DNA of 38,328 nucleotides from an uncultured Anaerolineae bacterium (GTDB lineage: Bacteria > Chloroflexota > Anaerolineae > Anaerolineales > Villigracilaceae): the NCBI GenBank assembly GCA_903838415.1, contig CAILYI010000222.1, positions 1 to 38,328 on the forward strand, written 5' to 3'. The notes under the pieces are model-generated. The model was not told where the DNA came from. It saw only the letters and a list, made by a program, of their open reading frames with translations, and did no database searches. Positions 34,981 through 38,328 of the stretch are shown here, piece by piece. Position numbers and translations under genes: made by a program. Positions within the stretch are counted from its first letter, which is position 1, and the number at the start of each line of letters is the position of its first letter.

Positions 34981-36504
34981 ATGAATAATAAATTGACCTT
35001 AACACAGCGAGCTCTGCTGACATTTGCAGGAAACCTAGTTGTCCAAATTGCCGAATTTTTAACTGGTTTTTTTGTAACCCCGGTTATCATGCGAGGATTA
35101 GGAACAGAATTGTTTGGCGCATGGGGAATGATTCAACAAGCGATTGGATATTTTTCAACCACTGATCTGCGTGCTCCAGCTGCGATGCGTTTTATGCTTG
35201 GGCTTAAGCAACATGACGATGATGTGGCAGCGAAGCAACGGCTTATAGGGTCATTATTCGTTATCTGGACTTTCAGCCTACCTTTGACAATTCTACTCGG
35301 AGCAATTCTGATTTGGTATGCCCCCCAAATTATCAACGTGAACTCACCTTATCTAGCCGCTGTGCGCATTACTCTGATCGTCTTGCTAGCAAACTCAATA
35401 ATCGATCGCATCCTATCAATCCCAATGCACATTTTACGTGCCCAAAACCTTGATTTCATGGGCGCCGGTATTAATACTTTTACGGTCATAACCGGTAGTT
35501 TATTAAGCGGACTCGCTGTCTATTTTGGATGGGGGCTGGTAGGACTCGCCTTGGCCACAACTTTCAACATTATTCTTGTCAGCTTGGGACGATTTGCCGT
35601 GGCCCGGCGAGCAATTCCCTGGCTAAACGCAAAGAAACCATACCGAGACGAATTAATTACTTTCTTCAAAACCAGCCTTTGGTTATTTTTTTCCGGTTTG
35701 GGAGGGCTGCTTATTTATTCAACTGACACAATCTTGGTAGGAATTATAATTAATCCGGCAGCGTCTGGCATTTATATGACAACAGGAGTCGCTATGCGAA
35801 TGTTCGGCGAGCCCATCTATCAGATTGTGAGTGCGGGCAATGCAGGCATAATGGGACTCTGTGGACAAAAGAATTGGGAGCGCGTTGCACAGGTTCGAAA
35901 AGAGATGTACTTTATTTTATTGTTTTTTATGACAGTTTTGGGGACCGGGATAATTGCACTCAATGGCTCATTTTTATCAATTTGGGCAAGTTCTGCCTAT
36001 TATGGCGGTTCAGGACTGACAATTGCCATCGTGACTGTCATGGTAACAATGTACCTATCCCGAATAGATTTGTTAATTACTGATGCTATGTTATTTTTGA
36101 AGCAAAAAACCTGGGCTTTCTTTGCCGCGGGGATTGTCGTCGTTGGGTGTGGTTCCTCTTTGCTGCCGATATATGGCACTATTGGCATGGCATTCGCTCT
36201 ATTAGCGGGTAATTTGTCCCTTTTGGTTATCTCGTGGTTTCTCATTCATCAAAAGATGGGAAAGCTTGGTTCAGCCCTGATCTTCGAACTTATGCAACCG
36301 TTAGCAGTCATGGCAGCTTGTTTTTGGATGGCTGCTTGGGCACAGACCTGGCTCAAACCATCCAACTGGGCGCAATTATTTCTCAACACAGCCGAGGTAG
36401 GAAGCCTAACAATAATTGTCACTCTGATTATTGCCATGCCGCCCGATATCCGTAGAAGTATATTCTTCCGGGTAAAAAACAGTTTAAAGATCAGCGGTAA
36501 ATAG
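34981..36504 (+). CDS. Wzx-like polysaccharide flippase (MOP superfamily)
   Basis: A 507-residue membrane protein with about twelve to fourteen helices and the MOP/MATE-like pattern of O-antigen or teichoic-type flippases. The N-terminus runs ALLTFAGNLVVQIAEFLTGF, then VTPVIMRGLGTELFGAWGM, which is typical; an internal GLGGLLIYSTDTILVGI marks the second half. Its role would be to move lipid-linked glycans across the inner membrane. The ATG at 34981 is chosen; AGGAG lies 13 bases upstream, longer than ideal. An own promoter is visible. It follows a PMT-like GT-C gene and precedes an insertion sequence, so the locus may be a partly eroded glycan cluster. Confidence 0.85.
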   Translation: MNNKLTLTQRALLTFAGNLVVQIAEFLTGFFVTPVIMRGLGTELFGAWGMIQQAIGYFSTTDLRAPAAMRFMLGLKQHDDDVAAKQRLIGSLFVIWTFSLPLTILLGAILIWYAPQIINVNSPYLAAVRITLIVLLANSIIDRILSIPMHILRAQNLDFMGAGINTFTVITGSLLSGLAVYFGWGLVGLALATTFNIILVSLGRFAVARRAIPWLNAKKPYRDELITFFKTSLWLFFSGLGGLLIYSTDTILVGIIINPAASGIYMTTGVAMRMFGEPIYQIVSAGNAGIMGLCGQKNWERVAQVRKEMYFILLFFMTVLGTGIIALNGSFLSIWASSAYYGGSGLTIAIVTVMVTMYLSRIDLLITDAMLFLKQKTWAFFAAGIVVVGCGSSLLPIYGTIGMAFALLAGNLSLLVISWFLIHQKMGKLGSALIFELMQPLAVMAACFWMAAWAQTWLKPSNWAQLFLNTAEVGSLTIIVTLIIAMPPDIRRSIFFRVKNSLKISGK

Positions 36505-36546
36505 CGATGCAAGAATTTTTTGAAAAAGATATTTCCCAAATCAAAT

Positions 36547-36551
36547 CATTA
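36547..36551. repeat. Target-site duplication, left copy
   Basis: CATTA directly before the left inverted repeat; the identical 5 bases follow the right end at 38011-38015. Confidence 0.75.
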
Positions 36552-36621
36552 ACTTGAGTTTAGAGTTCGAATTTGGTACTGGACCTTAACAAAAAGCGGA
36601 ACTTGCTGATAAAGTTTTTGC

Positions 36622-37928
36622 GTGACCAAAAAATCATTCAGCGAGTTCCGAGAAGCAGTATACCAAAAAGTGACTTACCGACCATCCGCGATTATGGATT
36701 TGGTCGATGCGCTGACGATATCCGGGCATGTTAACTCACCAGTTTCCTTGAGCGAATCACCCGTGTTCCTGCGAAAATTCAGCAGTGTGTATGACGCACT
36801 GGTGCACGGCGATTTGGGCGATGACCTGAAAAATGTATTCAGCAACAGCCAGGATGAAAGCTGGGAAACCATTGCCGGATATGAAATTCACGTTATCGAT
36901 GCTACGCCTAATGAGCGCATGGCAGCCGAAACGCTGGCGGATCTGTGCACTCAAAGCCCAGCAGAAAGAGGCGGTACGTTATGGTCACAAATACTCCTGG
37001 CTGGTTCGGTTGGTGCAAAGCGGCACCTCCTGGGCTGCGCCAGAAGATGTGGAACGCATCAGCACAGCCACCACCGATACCAAACTTGCTGCGCAACAGG
37101 TCAAGGATTTAGCGGTGCGAAATAAACGTCCGAAGGTTGTTACCGCCGACAGCCGCTATCGAGACAAGCATTTTCTGGGTGCTTTTGCTGGTTTGGAGAA
37201 CACTTACGCTCTGGTGCGGCTGCAAAACAACCAGAAACTCAGTCAGGAACCCCAGCCCAAACCCGAAGGCAGCCTGGGTGCACCGCTAAAACACGGCGTA
37301 GATTTCCAACTAACTGCCATCCCTCGGGAAGTGGACGCCAACGAGGAGTTTTTACTCGGCAAACAGAACGTCCGGGTGCGGGTCTGGAATAAGTTGCACT
37401 TCAAGCGGCTGGCAAAAGTGACTGGCTCGGTGGTTTGCGTAGAGTTCTTGAAAGAGGATGGCACACCACGCTACAAGCGCCCAATCTGGCTTTTCTGGAC
37501 TGGCCCAGTAGAGATAGATAAGTCCGCAAGATTTATGCCGCATGTACCTGTGGCGATTTGCGATTGAGCACCTGTTTCGATTTCTCAAACAACATCTAGG
37601 GCTCAACAGCAACCGCTCAGCCAACCTGAAAAATCTGGAGCGATGGATGTGGGCTTATTGGCAGTTGTTACTCATTCGTGATAAAGTCATACCCAACCGT
37701 CCCGCCTGGCATCCGCGCAAAAAAGAAGACCATGATCAAGCGCTGACCCCGGCTCAGGTGCAACGCTCAGCGCAAATATTTTTATTACAATCTGGTACAC
37801 CCGCTGCCAACACCAGACCAGCAGGAAAAGGTCACGGTAGGCAAAAAGGCTATTGCCCAACCCCAAGAAAACGTTTTGATATCGTTTTCAAGACCAAAAA
37901 ACTGCAAAAACAGCCCAAAACCTGTTAA
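36622..37928 (+). pseudogene. DDE transposase (IS4-like) split by two frameshifts
   Basis: The protein is read in three successive frames: GTG 36622 to about 36945, then about 36945 to 37520, then 37521 to 37928. Catalytic regions are all present: first Asp in YEIHVIDATPNERM, second Asp in VVTADSRYRDKHFLGAF, and Glu in YLWRFAIEHLFRFLKQHLGL. The C-terminal tail is basic. Both breaks shift by +1: near GATCTGTGCACTC (about 36940-36952) and near GATAAGTCCGC (about 37517-37527). No slippery site or pseudoknot is evident, so these look like decay or assembly error, not programmed shifting. The family resembles IS4-like transposases; exact group unknown. Confidence 0.85.
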
Positions 37929-37968
37929 TATTGGTTCTGCTTCTCGTTTTTTAAGGTTCAATTGACTT

Positions 37969-37989
37969 CAGCGCACTTGTGCGCTGTTT
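37969..37989 (+). terminator. Likely terminator at the right end of the IS
   Basis: A 7-bp stem CAGCGCA/TGCGCTG with a 4-nt loop is followed by TTT, about 40 bases after the transposase stop. Confidence 0.5.
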
Positions 37990-38010
37990 CATCCATCTCT
38001 AAACTCAAGT

Positions 38011-38328
38011 CATTAAATCTTTACTTTCCGCTAACAGGTGATAGACCAATCCGGCAAAATGTATTGCGGACGGGTTTGAACCTTATAAAATGAACCATCT
38101 TTTGCGCCAAAAAGCTTATGTTGCCGCAGGTTGAGCCGTTTTTTGGCTTCGCGCCAGGTTTCCTTTGGGCAAATGGCCCGTTACTGACTTCTTTTCTCGA
38201 AGTCGCCCTGAAATCTGGGCATCTTTCGGAAATGATTTACCTGCCAGTTGCCGACGAAGCCGACCAGGAGTTCTTTTGGGTTCGCGATCCCAAAAACCCG
38301 TTGGCATAGCTGGGAATGTTGCCGCGAC
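38011..38328. other. Region after the IS with no recognisable intact gene
   Basis: It begins with the right CATTA duplication. A 63-codon plus-strand frame (ATG 38118) has no ribosome site and no recognised family. On the minus strand a frame from about 38185 down to a stop at 38032 reads as plausible protein C-terminus ([17 protein letters not shown], then RPQYILPDWSITC), but an in-frame TAA cuts it from upstream sequence. It may be a degenerate gene end. The window edge prevents a decision. Confidence 0.3.

Larger units (their letters stand above)
36552..38010. mobile_element. Insertion sequence with intact ends, broken transposase
   Basis: A 1459-bp element bounded by identical 14-bp inverted repeats ACTTGAGTTTAGAG (36552-36565 and 37997-38010) and flanked by CATTA duplications. 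A second inside match (ACCTTAA-n-AAA) lies near 36584 and 37950 in inverted orientation. One DDE transposase gene fills it. A hairpin (37969-37986) followed by TTT near the right end may act as its terminator. Perfect ends and a perfect duplication suggest fairly recent insertion; 48 bases separate it from the flippase stop, which is intact. Confidence 0.88.

Noticed and set aside
36930..37530. Programmed frameshifting in the IS transposase
   Set aside because: Two separate +1 shifts with no slippery heptamer or downstream structure are better explained by mutation or read errors.
38118..38309. 63-codon plus-strand frame
   Set aside because: No ribosome site, no known family, and competing frames on the minus strand look at least as protein-like.

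Overview
The window looks like a chromosomal segment of a free-living bacterium, most likely a Chloroflexota member of the Anaerolineae type. That placement is an inference from protein style: rnc/smc and pth/mfd neighbourhoods, a DtxR-NRAMP-Usp operon, exported proteins with Pro/Thr-rich stalks, and many orphan GT-C-like membrane proteins. No 16S rRNA, tRNA or CRISPR array is visible. Housekeeping genes have moderate to high GC. Several large membrane-protein genes (5.0-6.4 kb, 23.9-25.4 kb, 30.8-36.5 kb) are clearly richer in A and T.

Layout. 0-7.3 kb: a membrane-anchored parvulin foldase converges on smc through a shared terminator; rnc and smc lie on the minus strand with an AT-rich GT-C-like gene between them. 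7.5-9.8 kb: a TetR repressor and a seven-helix membrane protein form one unit, divergent from an aldo/keto reductase, with two perfect palindromes between them. 10-15.1 kb: a PAF-acetylhydrolase-like lipase, an acyltransferase-3 protein and a large GT-C-like protein. 15.1-18.1 kb: a manganese/iron operon (DtxR/MntR regulator, NRAMP transporter, tandem UspA) with a promoter embedded in the preceding terminator and a DtxR-type operator at the start point. 18.2-21 kb: a Met/Gly-rich exported protein, then uvrB with an SOS-type inverted repeat. 21-25.4 kb: two more GT-C-like proteins and a small lipoprotein. 25.5-30.7 kb: a minus-strand run of a Cys-rich microprotein, a stalked membrane protein, pth and mfd, with a short repeat family lying between pth and mfd and also inside mfd. 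30.8-38.3 kb: an AT-rich glycan/mobile region with two GT-C-like proteins, a decayed IS3-type transposase, a Wzx-like flippase and an insertion sequence with intact ends but a twice-frameshifted transposase.

How it fits together. Three layers are mixed: genome maintenance (smc, rnc, uvrB, mfd, pth), metal and stress response (DtxR, NRAMP, Usp, TetR/AKR), and envelope glycan work (six GT-C-like proteins, an acyltransferase, a flippase). The GT-C-like genes are scattered singly among housekeeping genes. No single new defence or metabolic system is obvious. The most distinctive items are the scattered GT-C set, the twin-palindrome TetR/7TM/AKR module, the microprotein-led pth-mfd run and the repeat that has entered mfd.
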